This document shows positions 1 to 6,229 of a DNA stretch of 11,056 nt, piece after piece. Made by a program: the position numbers and the translations under genes. Position 1 is the stretch's first letter, and each line of letters begins with the position of its first letter. The notes beneath the pieces are model-generated. The model did no database searches. It was not told the origin of the DNA and was given only the letters and a program-made list of their open reading frames with translations. Source of the DNA: Tyzzerella sp963558545 (GTDB taxonomy: Bacteria; Bacillota; Clostridia; Lachnospirales; CAG-274); the NCBI RefSeq assembly GCF_963558545.1, contig NZ_CAUWHO010000057.1, forward strand, positions 1-11,056, written 5' to 3'.

Positions 1-112
1 ATTTACAACATCTACTAACCTTATTATAAATATTATTTCACCCTTTTTTATACCTAAACATAAATCCTATAATTTTTGTTTTTTATATTAAATAAATTAA
101 TAAATGTTTAAA

Positions 113-151
113 TAGGTTGTTGTTTGGTAACTTAGGTTAGTATATGGTAAC
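113..151. repeat. Tandem 19-bp direct repeat, 20-bp period, possible regulator binding sites
   Basis: Two 19-bp units, 113-131 and 133-151, are separated by a single base. Both begin TAGGTT and end TGGTAAC, and 15 of 19 positions match, with all four differences in the centre. Conserved ends, a variable middle and a spacing of two helical turns fit two operator copies on one face of the DNA, but no factor is identified. They lie 15 bp upstream of a TTGTCA hexamer (166-171), where an activator would sit if that is a -35 element. These are also the most G-rich stretches of an otherwise nearly all-A/T region. Confidence 0.45.
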
Positions 152-238
152 ATATCATTAATATATTGTCAATATTATTTTTATTATTATATATTATAAT
201 TATTTATACGATATATAGGCAAAAATTATTTTATACTT

Positions 239-255
239 TGTAACAAAAATGTAAC
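239..255 (+). promoter_or_regulatory. Candidate WalR (YycF)-type box upstream of the acyltransferase
   Basis: TGTAAC at 239-244, AAAAA at 245-249 and TGTAAC at 250-255 fit the WalR consensus TGTWAH-N5-TGTWAH described in Bacillus and Staphylococcus. The half-sites are identical, including a following A, at an 11-bp period. WalR controls cell-envelope genes in those organisms, and an envelope-modifying acyltransferase begins 52 nt downstream. No walR gene is in the window. Two TGTWAH half-sites at this spacing can also arise by chance in A+T-rich DNA, so this is a candidate only; other OmpR/PhoB-family regulators also use 11-bp direct repeats. Confidence 0.35.
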
Positions 256-306
256 ATTAATCTGTTATTATAGTATAGATTATAAATTTTATTGGAGGAA
301 ATATCT

Positions 307-1287
307 ATGAAAGACCGTAATCTTTTATTTGACAATATAAAAGGACTTTTAATATTTTTAGTAGTATTTGGACATAGCTTAGAACTTTTAAAAAATAACT
401 ACGAAATAGCAAAAATAATATATACTTTTATATACATTTTTCATATGCCTGCATTTATATTTATATCTGGGTATTTTTCTAAAAATTTAAAAAAATCTCA
501 AGATACTGCCTTTGAAAAATTTTTAATACCTTTTCTATTAATAACTTTACCCTGGAACATAGTTTTAGTACTTCTAGGTATTACAGATTTTTACTCATTT
601 TTTACTCCTGCTTGGGCTATGTGGTATTTATATAGTATGTTTGTTTGGAAACTTATTTTACCATATATCTTAAAAATAAAAAATATATTTAAAGTATGCT
701 TATTTTTAGGTATTTTAGCAGGATTATTTATAGAATTTAATGACTTTATGTCTATATCAAGAACTATTACCTTTTTACCATATTTTTTAGCAGGATATTT
801 TTTTGATGAAACATTAATAGATAAAATAAAAAATAAAAAACATATAATCTTTGTTTTATTAATATTACTTACATTTACTCTATCTGTAATTTTTTCACTA
901 TCCGATTCTATACCAGTAGAAATATTATGGTTAGATAGACCTTTTATAAACCTTAAATACCCTATAAGACTAGGATTAGTAATAAGAATAATTTTATATT
1001 TTTTAGGCTTTTTAATGACTTTTGCTTTAATAAATATAACAACTTGCAAGCAATGTTTTTTAAGTAAAATTGGTAAAAATACTCTTTCTGTATATATCCT
1101 TCATATATTTTTAATAGGTTCTTTTTTTGGAATATCTAAAAGTATAAATAATAATATTTTAAACTTATTACTATGTACTATTAGCTCAATAATAGTAACA
1201 TATATATTATCTAGAGATGCTGTTAATAATACTGTTTTAAGGTTTTTAACATTTATAACTAATAAAATAATGTATAAAGAACATTAG
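307..1287 (+). CDS. Acyltransferase 3 family integral membrane protein (fucose 4-O-acetylase-like)
   Basis: A 326-residue multi-pass membrane protein that probably transfers an acyl group, usually acetyl, onto a cell-surface glycan or other envelope polymer. Family marks are an N-terminal D-N-I-K-G then VVFGH with His23 (the conserved early histidine), FHMPAFIFISGY at 45-56, WYLYSMFVWK at 106-115, TFLPYFLAGY at 155-164, and near the C terminus GKNTLSVYILH at 256-266. Hydrophobic stretches throughout agree with about ten membrane segments. The substrate cannot be read from the sequence. The ATG at 307 is chosen because GGAGGA at 294-299 lies 7 nt upstream; an in-frame TTG at 292 overlaps that ribosome site. 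The gene stands alone and converges on the minus-strand operon, with a shared terminator between. It may be controlled through the elements at 113-151 and 239-255. Confidence 0.85.
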   Translation: MKDRNLLFDNIKGLLIFLVVFGHSLELLKNNYEIAKIIYTFIYIFHMPAFIFISGYFSKNLKKSQDTAFEKFLIPFLLITLPWNIVLVLLGITDFYSFFTPAWAMWYLYSMFVWKLILPYILKIKNIFKVCLFLGILAGLFIEFNDFMSISRTITFLPYFLAGYFFDETLIDKIKNKKHIIFVLLILLTFTLSVIFSLSDSIPVEILWLDRPFINLKYPIRLGLVIRIILYFLGFLMTFALINITTCKQCFLSKIGKNTLSVYILHIFLIGSFFGISKSINNNILNLLLCTISSIIVTYILSRDAVNNTVLRFLTFITNKIMYKEH

Positions 1288-1316
1288 TATATAGTTAATC
1301 TTTTTAAGTTATAATA

Positions 1317-1354
1317 AAAAATAAAATACCCATTATTTAGGGTATTTTATTTTT
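1317..1354. terminator. Bidirectional Rho-independent terminator between convergent genes
   Basis: A 15-bp perfect inverted repeat (1317-1331 with 1340-1354) encloses an 8-nt loop. CCC/GGG closes the loop and A/T runs form the base, so a U-tract is made on either strand. It lies 29 nt after the acyltransferase stop. The stop codon of the DUF6145-like gene (1347-1349) is inside the right arm, so the hairpin overlaps the end of that coding sequence. It should end both the acyltransferase transcript and the long minus-strand operon. Confidence 0.88.
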
Positions 1355-1661
1355 TATTAAATACTTTATACCATAAAGTTAAAGAAGATATAAGCTCTTT
1401 TTCTTCTCTTTTTATCTTTTCTATTTCTAGTTTAGCACCTATTTCATCACATAAAAAATCATCTTCAGAAAAGCTATAATCTATAAAAAGACTATTATCA
1501 TCATAAAAACCTATACTAAATATTCCTCCAACTTTATTGACAAAATATACACCTATTTCTTTTATACTATTTTTTATATCTATAGGCAAACTTTCTGTTA
1601 TTTCATCAAAAAAGTATTTTTTACTATAACTAGATGTAGCAAATATAGTTTTCTTATCCAA
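1347..1661 (-). CDS. DUF6145-like small protein of unknown function
   Basis: A 104-residue soluble protein with no signal peptide or membrane segment. From memory it resembles the DUF6145 family found mainly in Lachnospiraceae: an N-terminal A-T-S-S-Y-S-K-K-Y-F-F block, an E-S-L-P segment, the central V-G-G-I-F-S-I-G-F, an acidic D-E-I-G-A-K-L and a C-terminal L-I-S-S-L-T-L-W-Y-K-V-F. No catalytic motif is evident and the function is unknown. The start is TTG at 1661, supported by AAGGAG (1669-1674) 7 nt upstream and the lack of any other in-frame start. That ribosome site overlaps the birA stop codon (1673-1675), so translation is probably coupled to birA. It is the last gene of the operon, 11 nt after birA, and runs into the bidirectional terminator. 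Confidence 0.65.
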   Translation of the reverse strand: MDKKTIFATSSYSKKYFFDEITESLPIDIKNSIKEIGVYFVNKVGGIFSIGFYDDNSLFIDYSFSEDDFLCDEIGAKLEIEKIKREEKELISSLTLWYKVFNKK

Positions 1662-1672
1662 ATAACCACTCC

Positions 1673-2653
1673 TTAAATATAACTTCCATCAATATTCCTT
1701 AAAGAAACTTCGCCAGAAACTATCTTTAAAATTTCATCTTTTGTTTTAAATATAATTTCTCCTAATGGAGATATATCTATAACTTTTCCAACAATTTCTT
1801 TTTTAGATGATACTATTTTACATTCCTTGCCTAAATTTATACAAAGTTTTTTATACTCATCTAAAAATGTTGCAAAATTTTTTTCTTTTATATATTTAAA
1901 ATAATTATTTTCAAATTCTTTTAAAAAATGAGCTATTACTTTTTGTCTATTTATATTTTTGCCTAATTGTAAAAATATAGATGTTGCCTTATCCTCTAAG
2001 GCAACATTAAACTTTTCATTATTAACATTTATACCTATGCCTAGTATAACATATGATACTCTATCTATCTGTGCATTTATTTCTGTTAATATTCCACAAA
2101 CCTTTTTGTTATCTATAATAATATCATTAGGCCACTTAATTTTTACATCAAGGCCTGTAATATTTTTTATAGTATTACAAATACATATACCAGCTAATAA
2201 AGTTATTTGAGTTATTTTAAATAATTCTATGTCTGGCCTTAAAATTAAAGATAAAAATATTCCATCTCCTTTATTACTTATCCATTGTCTATCAAGCCTA
2301 CCTTTTCCATTAGTTTGACTATTAGCAACAATTAATGTTCCTTCCTCTATACTTTCATTAATTATTTTTTTAGCATACTCATTAGTAGAATTTATTTCAT
2401 CAAAGTAATATATTTTTTTGCCTAATTTAAATGTATTTATTTCCTTTTCTATCTCTATATTATTAAAAATATCACTATCTTCAATAAGTAAATATCCTTT
2501 ATTTGTAACAGAGGTAATATTATATCCCATACTTTTTAATTTAACTATATTTTTCCATACGGCTGCTCTAGTAATATTAAGGGATTTAGCTATTTTCTCA
2601 CCTGATGTAAATTCTTTATTATTTTTTAAGATATTTAATATTTTTTCAGTCAT
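1673..2653 (-). CDS. birA: Biotin-[acetyl-CoA-carboxylase] ligase / biotin operon repressor BirA
   Basis: A 326-residue class II biotin-protein ligase: it forms biotinyl-5'-AMP and transfers biotin to the carrier-protein lysine of acetyl-CoA carboxylase and other biotin enzymes. An N-terminal winged helix-turn-helix (residues about 5-55) shows it is the bifunctional type that can also repress biotin genes. The catalytic domain has STNEYA at 89-94, the biotinyl-AMP loop NGKGRLDRQW at 115-124 (standard form GRGRxxRxW), KWPND at 173-177 with the active-site lysine 173, and GIGINVN at 205-211. A C-terminal SH3-like domain begins near residue 275. Length is typical. ATG at 2653 has GGAG 7 nt upstream. 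No biotin synthesis or bioY gene is in view, and I see no clear paired TTGTTAAC-type BirA operator in this window. Confidence 0.95.
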   Translation of the reverse strand: MTEKILNILKNNKEFTSGEKIAKSLNITRAAVWKNIVKLKSMGYNITSVTNKGYLLIEDSDIFNNIEIEKEINTFKLGKKIYYFDEINSTNEYAKKIINESIEEGTLIVANSQTNGKGRLDRQWISNKGDGIFLSLILRPDIELFKITQITLLAGICICNTIKNITGLDVKIKWPNDIIIDNKKVCGILTEINAQIDRVSYVILGIGINVNNEKFNVALEDKATSIFLQLGKNINRQKVIAHFLKEFENNYFKYIKEKNFATFLDEYKKLCINLGKECKIVSSKKEIVGKVIDISPLGEIIFKTKDEILKIVSGEVSLRNIDGSYI

Positions 2654-2671
2654 TGTTCATCTCCAAAAATA

Positions 2672-3193
2672 TTATTTCTTTTTAGTCCAACCAAAATTTT
2701 CTAAAAGTTCTTCAACTGATGGATTTAGATTTTTTGTTGCTTCTTCAGGTGTAGATACTGTTACATCTGTTAGCAAGCTACTTAAACTTACATTTTCTAT
2801 ACTATCTCCAAACTCTTGTTTAAGAGCTGTCAATAGAATATTTTTTATGTATTCATTTCCGTCTTTACTTACTATACTGTTATAATCTAAATTTTTAATA
2901 GTTTCTGTAACAAATACTTGAACATTTTCCATATTTAACTTATTTAGATTTTTACTTTTACCACCTAAAGTAACATCTACAGAAAGCTTATGACTTTCTC
3001 CACCAGATGCTAAAGTAACATTTACTGGCTTTAAAGAAACATAGCCTGGTTTATAATTGCTTTGAATAGTTTGGTAAACTATACCTATTAAAGCTACCAA
3101 TGCAATGCAAATTAATATAGCTATTGTTATAGTGGAACTGATTTTTTCTTGTTTTTTATTTACATTTTTTTTATTATTTTTCACTTTAGCCAT
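2672..3193 (-). CDS. Single-pass membrane protein with FliL-like extracellular domain
   Basis: A 173-residue protein: a Lys/Asn-rich cytoplasmic N terminus (1-20), one membrane segment at about 22-40, then an extracellular domain of about 130 residues. That domain has the FliL arrangement: a K-P-V-N-V-T-L-A strand, a hydrophilic turn, L-S-V-D-V-T-L, a long helix from about 89 with V-T-E-T-I-K-N-L-D-Y, then K-D-G-N-E-Y-I-K-N-I-L-L-T-A-L and a final S-I-E-N-V-S-L strand. In FliL this domain supports the flagellar stator, but no flagellar gene is here. It sits 24 nt after the M23 hydrolase and 18 nt before birA. Start: ATG at 3193 with AAGGAG (3202-3207); an in-frame GTG at 3202 overlaps that site. 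The assignment is by pattern and needs a profile or structure comparison; the role is unknown, perhaps an accessory factor of the FtsEX-hydrolase system. Confidence 0.6.
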   Translation of the reverse strand: MAKVKNNKKNVNKKQEKISSTITIAILICIALVALIGIVYQTIQSNYKPGYVSLKPVNVTLASGGESHKLSVDVTLGGKSKNLNKLNMENVQVFVTETIKNLDYNSIVSKDGNEYIKNILLTALKQEFGDSIENVSLSSLLTDVTVSTPEEATKNLNPSVEELLENFGWTKKK

Positions 3194-3217
3194 ATTTACC
3201 ACTCCTTGTATACCTTT

Positions 3218-4372
3218 TTATTTTAAATATGGTGCTGGGTCTGTGTGTTTACCATTTATTCTAACTTCAAAATGAGCGTGTACACCTGTAGAATATCCAG
3301 TAGAGCCTGCTTTGGCAATAACTTGCCCTCTTTTTACTTGCTGTCCTTTACTTACTACAAGTTTAGAATTATGTGCATATAGTGTAGAAATTCCACCACC
3401 GTGGTCTATAATAACTGTCTTACCATATCCTCCTCTATTACCAGAATATATAACTGTTCCATTTTCTGCTGCCACAATGTCTGTACCATATGTAGCTTTT
3501 AAATCTAATCCAGAGTGTAACTCTCTCCTGCCACTTATAGGGTTAGCCCTATACCCGTAAACATCATTATATGGTCTACCTGCATAAGCTGGTACTGGGT
3601 GTGCAAATCTTCCACCTTTTCCAGGATAAACTTTATTTGTGCTAGCACCTGTAGATTTAACTTTTGCTTGATTTATAAGATTTGTTATAGCGTTATCTTC
3701 TTTTTGTAAATCTTTTATCTGTTGCTCTAAACTTGCTTGTTGCTTATTAAGATTAGCTACCATTTGTTGTTTAGAAGATATATTCTTTTGCACTTCTTGT
3801 TTTTTATCTTGTGTTTGCTTTGTTAAAACCTCTAAGTTGCTTTTTTCAACTTTTATTTGCTCAACTTTTAAAGCAATAAATTCTTCTGTTTCTTTGTATC
3901 TTTCAAAAAGCTTATTGTCGTGTTTAATTATATAATTTACATATTCAATTCTTTTAAAAAAATCTGTAAACCCCTTAGCTTCTAAAAGTATACTTATATA
4001 TCCACTATCACCATATTCGTACATAACTCTAATACGCTCTTTAAGGCTTTTATATTGTTTTTCCTTTTTTTCTTTGGCATCTTTAAGTTCTTTTTCAGAC
4101 TGTGCTAGGCTTTCTTTTGTTTGATTAAGTTTTTTTTCTAAGTCTTCAAGCTCTGTTTCTATTTTATCTAAATTAGCGTCTAATTTTTCTACTTCTTTTA
4201 ATATAGAGCTTTTTTGCTCCTTAGATTTTTGCAAAGAATCTTTAGAATTTTCTATTTTATTTTTTATCTCATTTTTTTCTTTATTAAGCTGATTAACACT
4301 TTTAGAATATACACTAATATTAAGAGAAAGTATAAATACTATAGTTAAAAATATACTTAAAACTTTTTTCAT
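3218..4372 (-). CDS. Secreted coiled-coil M23 (LytM) peptidoglycan endopeptidase, probable FtsEX partner
   Basis: A 384-residue peptidoglycan hydrolase: signal peptide (1-23), long coiled coil (about 25-235) like the PcsB/EnvC/CwlO regulatory domains, a short linker, and a C-terminal M23 zinc metallopeptidase (about 255-384). Zinc and catalytic residues are present: H286 and D290 in H-S-G-L-D, H334 in Y-A-H, H365 and H367 in H-A-H. The domain should therefore be active, unlike E. coli EnvC, which lacks the metal ligands and only activates amidases. The coiled coil is broken at about 111-145 (E-R-I-R-V-M-Y-E-Y-G then a hydrophobic stretch), as in the FtsX-binding tip of PcsB-type proteins. FtsX activating it to cut peptide cross-links at the septum or side wall is known for such pairs and inferred here. 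ATG at 4372 has AGGAGGA 6 nt upstream, overlapping the ftsX stop (4384-4386). Confidence 0.92.
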   Translation of the reverse strand: MKKVLSIFLTIVFILSLNISVYSKSVNQLNKEKNEIKNKIENSKDSLQKSKEQKSSILKEVEKLDANLDKIETELEDLEKKLNQTKESLAQSEKELKDAKEKKEKQYKSLKERIRVMYEYGDSGYISILLEAKGFTDFFKRIEYVNYIIKHDNKLFERYKETEEFIALKVEQIKVEKSNLEVLTKQTQDKKQEVQKNISSKQQMVANLNKQQASLEQQIKDLQKEDNAITNLINQAKVKSTGASTNKVYPGKGGRFAHPVPAYAGRPYNDVYGYRANPISGRRELHSGLDLKATYGTDIVAAENGTVIYSGNRGGYGKTVIIDHGGGISTLYAHNSKLVVSKGQQVKRGQVIAKAGSTGYSTGVHAHFEVRINGKHTDPAPYLK

Positions 4373-4383
4373 TTATATTCCTC

Positions 4384-5532
4384 CTATACATTTAAATGTT
4401 TTTTAATTGCGTTTACAGAACCTATAGCACCTAATAATACTCCTAATATAACTGTTACAGGTGCTATCGCTAAAAACATTGAAAATGTGTCCTTAAACTC
4501 TACATAGTTTTTTATAAAAGGCATATTTTCATATATTATAGCAACTGATTGGTTGTATCCAAATACGCATATAACAATAGGTATAATAGAGCCTATAATA
4601 CCTATAATTATTCCTTCTATAACAAAAGGCCATCTTATAAACCAGTCTGTTGCCCCTACATATTTCATAATATTTATTTCTGTTTTTCTTACATAAACAG
4701 TTAATTTTATTGTATTAACAATAATAGCAACAGATATAGCCGATAAAATAATAATTATAATAATACTTGCTATCCTAACTGTATTATTAATAGCTAATAA
4801 TATATCAGATTCTTTTTGAGAATGCCTTATTTTTTCAATTCCTATGTAATTGTAGTCTTTATCACCAATGTTAGCTATTTTTTCTGTATCTGTACTATTT
4901 GATATATTAGTTGTAGCTTCCTTATTTTGTGTTATATCTTGTGTAGATTGCTCTTCTTTGGTTACTGTTGTAGCTTGTGTAGATTGCTCTTCTTTAGTTA
5001 CTGTTGTAGCTTGTAGTGGATTTTCTATTATATCTTTTATTTCCTCTTCTTCTTTATTTCTAGCATCTACTAACTGTAGTTCAAAATCTTTTTGCAATTG
5101 TGTTACATCTTTTATAACCTGCTTTTGATTTTTAGCCCCATCTATAGATATCTCAAAAGACCTAGGGAAAGGGTTATCGTCTTCAAGCCCAGATAAAATA
5201 TCTTGTTCATCTCCCCACTCATTTTTTGCCCAATTAAGAGCATCTTCTTTAGACATATATGATACACCTAGTACATTAGGTATAGATTGTAACTTTTCAA
5301 AAATCCCCTGTATTTCTTCTTCTGTAACCTCATCACCTAAATATAGCGATACACCTATACTTTCTTCCACTTTTTCTAATGCTAAATCTAAATTTATAGC
5401 TATACATAAAGATATTATAAGCATAAAAGCACAAGCTGCAACAGATGCTATAGATGCAAAAGACATTAGTCCATTTTTTGTAATGCTCTTAGCCCCTTGT
5501 TTTATATGATACTTAGCACTCCTAATCTTCAT
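4384..5532 (-). CDS. ftsX: Cell division ABC transporter permease-like protein FtsX, with extended extracellular loop
   Basis: The membrane half of FtsEX; it passes FtsE ATPase cycles to extracellular peptidoglycan hydrolases. It has 382 residues, against about 300 usual. Membrane segment 1 is at about 25-47, the large extracellular domain at 48-250, and three further segments at about 252-275, 301-325 and 350-372, with the FtsE-contact region Y-V-R-K-T-E-I-N-I-M-K-Y-V-G-A-T between. The core extracellular fold reads G-V-S-L-Y-L, then S-M-S-type helix region, N-P-F-P-R-S-F-E-I-S-I. The extra length is a Thr/Gln/Glu/Lys-rich insert at about 150-230 containing two copies of A-T-T-V-T-K-E-E-Q-S-T-Q, after which I-G-I-E-K-I-R-H resumes the core. 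ATG at 5532 has a strong GGAGG (5541-5545) 8 nt upstream and overlaps ftsE by 11 nt; the in-frame GTG at 5556 has no such site. Confidence 0.95.
   Translation of the reverse strand: MKIRSAKYHIKQGAKSITKNGLMSFASIASVAACAFMLIISLCIAINLDLALEKVEESIGVSLYLGDEVTEEEIQGIFEKLQSIPNVLGVSYMSKEDALNWAKNEWGDEQDILSGLEDDNPFPRSFEISIDGAKNQKQVIKDVTQLQKDFELQLVDARNKEEEEIKDIIENPLQATTVTKEEQSTQATTVTKEEQSTQDITQNKEATTNISNSTDTEKIANIGDKDYNYIGIEKIRHSQKESDILLAINNTVRIASIIIIIILSAISVAIIVNTIKLTVYVRKTEINIMKYVGATDWFIRWPFVIEGIIIGIIGSIIPIVICVFGYNQSVAIIYENMPFIKNYVEFKDTFSMFLAIAPVTVILGVLLGAIGSVNAIKKHLNV
4940..5011. repeat. Tandem 36-bp duplication inside ftsX
   Basis: Units 4940-4975 and 4976-5011 are 36 bp each and differ at one base (4960 G against 4996 A), which is synonymous. 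Each encodes 12 residues of the extracellular FtsX insert. The unit length is a multiple of three, so gain or loss keeps the reading frame. The near-identity, in neighbouring sequence that is otherwise not repeated, suggests a recent duplication or one kept alike by slippage. Confidence 0.95.
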
Positions 5533-6205
5533 AGTTATACCCTCCCTCTTTATCACTTAGTATTATACCTTTTTGGAGAGTTATAACACGCTTTTTCATT
5601 TCATCAACAATATCTTTAGCGTGTGTTGCAATAACAACTGTTGTCCCTCTAGCATTTATTTCTTTTAAAAGTTCCATTATTTCCCAAGCTGTTTCTGGGT
5701 CTAGGTTACCTGTTGGCTCATCTGCTAATAATATAGGTGGTTTATTTATTATAGCCCTTGCAAGAGCTACCCTTTGTTGTTCTCCCCCTGATAACTCATT
5801 AGGATAAGCTTTAGCTTTGTGTGTCAATCCCACCATAGCAAGAATAGCAGGGACATTTCTTCTTATAGCTTTTGGAGATGTTTCTGTTACCTGTAAAGCA
5901 AATGCAATATTTTCAAATACTGTTTTGCTTGGTAAAAGCCTAAAATCTTGAAAAACAACTCCTATTTTTCTTCTTAAAAATGGTATTTCTTTTCTCTTTA
6001 TATTATTTATATTTATTCCATCTATAACAATTTTACCTTCTGTAGGTTCTACCTCCTTTAAAAGCATTTTCATAAAAGTAGATTTACCAGAACCAGAAGA
6101 GCCTATAACAAAAACAAATTCCCCCTTTCTTATGTTAAGCGAAACATTATTTATTGCAACAGAACCATTATCATAAATCTTTGTAACTTTATCTACACTA
6201 ATCAA
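5522..6205 (-). CDS. ftsE: Cell division ATP-binding protein FtsE
   Basis: The cytoplasmic ABC ATPase of FtsEX, 227 residues and of normal length. All nucleotide motifs are intact: Walker A GSSGSGKST at 35-43, Q-loop Gln86 in V-V-F-Q-D-F-R-L-L, signature LSGGEQQ at 138-144, Walker B ILLADEP at 158-164 with catalytic Glu163, D-loop G-N-L-D, and H-loop His195. The Q-D-F-R-L-L-P-S-K-T-V-F-E-N-I segment is typical of FtsE. In other bacteria FtsEX either supports the division ring or, in many Gram-positives, switches on a cell-wall hydrolase. The start is TTG at 6205, with GAGAGGA upstream; an in-frame stop precedes it with no other start codon between. ftsX, by contrast, has ATG and a stronger ribosome site, so the two subunits may be translated at tuned rates. 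The gene lies 24 nt after the CdaR-like regulator. Confidence 0.96.
   Translation of the reverse strand: MISVDKVTKIYDNGSVAINNVSLNIRKGEFVFVIGSSGSGKSTFMKMLLKEVEPTEGKIVIDGININNIKRKEIPFLRRKIGVVFQDFRLLPSKTVFENIAFALQVTETSPKAIRRNVPAILAMVGLTHKAKAYPNELSGGEQQRVALARAIINKPPILLADEPTGNLDPETAWEIMELLKEINARGTTVVIATHAKDIVDEMKKRVITLQKGIILSDKEGGYNYED
5540..5548 (-). promoter_or_regulatory. Strong ribosome binding site of ftsX inside the end of ftsE
   Basis: The minus strand reads GAGGGAGGG here, ending 7 nt before the ftsX ATG at 5532 (core GGAGG 5541-5545, 8 nt away). It lies within the last codons of ftsE and settles the ftsX start: the in-frame GTG at 5556 would put this site inside the coding region and leave no site upstream. 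Confidence 0.85.
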
Positions 6206-6229
6206 TTTTATCTTCCTCTCAGAATTTCA

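Larger units (their letters stand above)
1..306. other. A+T-rich intergenic region upstream of the acyltransferase gene
   Basis: I find no convincing gene here. Bases 1-45 could be the beginning of a minus-strand gene running out of the window, since a GGGTGA Shine-Dalgarno-like string lies at about 38-43 on the minus strand, but no normal start codon follows it at a usable distance. The region holds a tandem 19-bp direct repeat (113-151) and a TGTAAC-N5-TGTAAC element (239-255), both listed separately. Promoter candidates on the plus strand are weak: TTGTCA at 166-171 with TATATT at 190-195 (18-nt spacer), and TGTAAC at 250-255 with TATAGA at 274-279 (18-nt spacer). The second would give a leader of only about 20 nt before the start at 307. 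Neither is strong enough to call, because such hexamers are frequent in DNA this A+T-rich. Confidence 0.5.

Noticed and set aside
1..60. 5' end of a minus-strand gene
   Set aside because: A GGGTGA-like site exists but no ATG, GTG or TTG follows at a proper distance, so no gene can be supported.
194..210. PerR/Fur-type box, TTATAATTATT
   Set aside because: The left half fits the TTATAATNATTATAA form but the right half does not, and such strings are common in this A+T-rich DNA.
1959..2885. Plus-strand open frames opposite birA and the FliL-like gene
   Set aside because: They overlap well-supported minus-strand genes, have no Shine-Dalgarno sites and show no recognisable domain.
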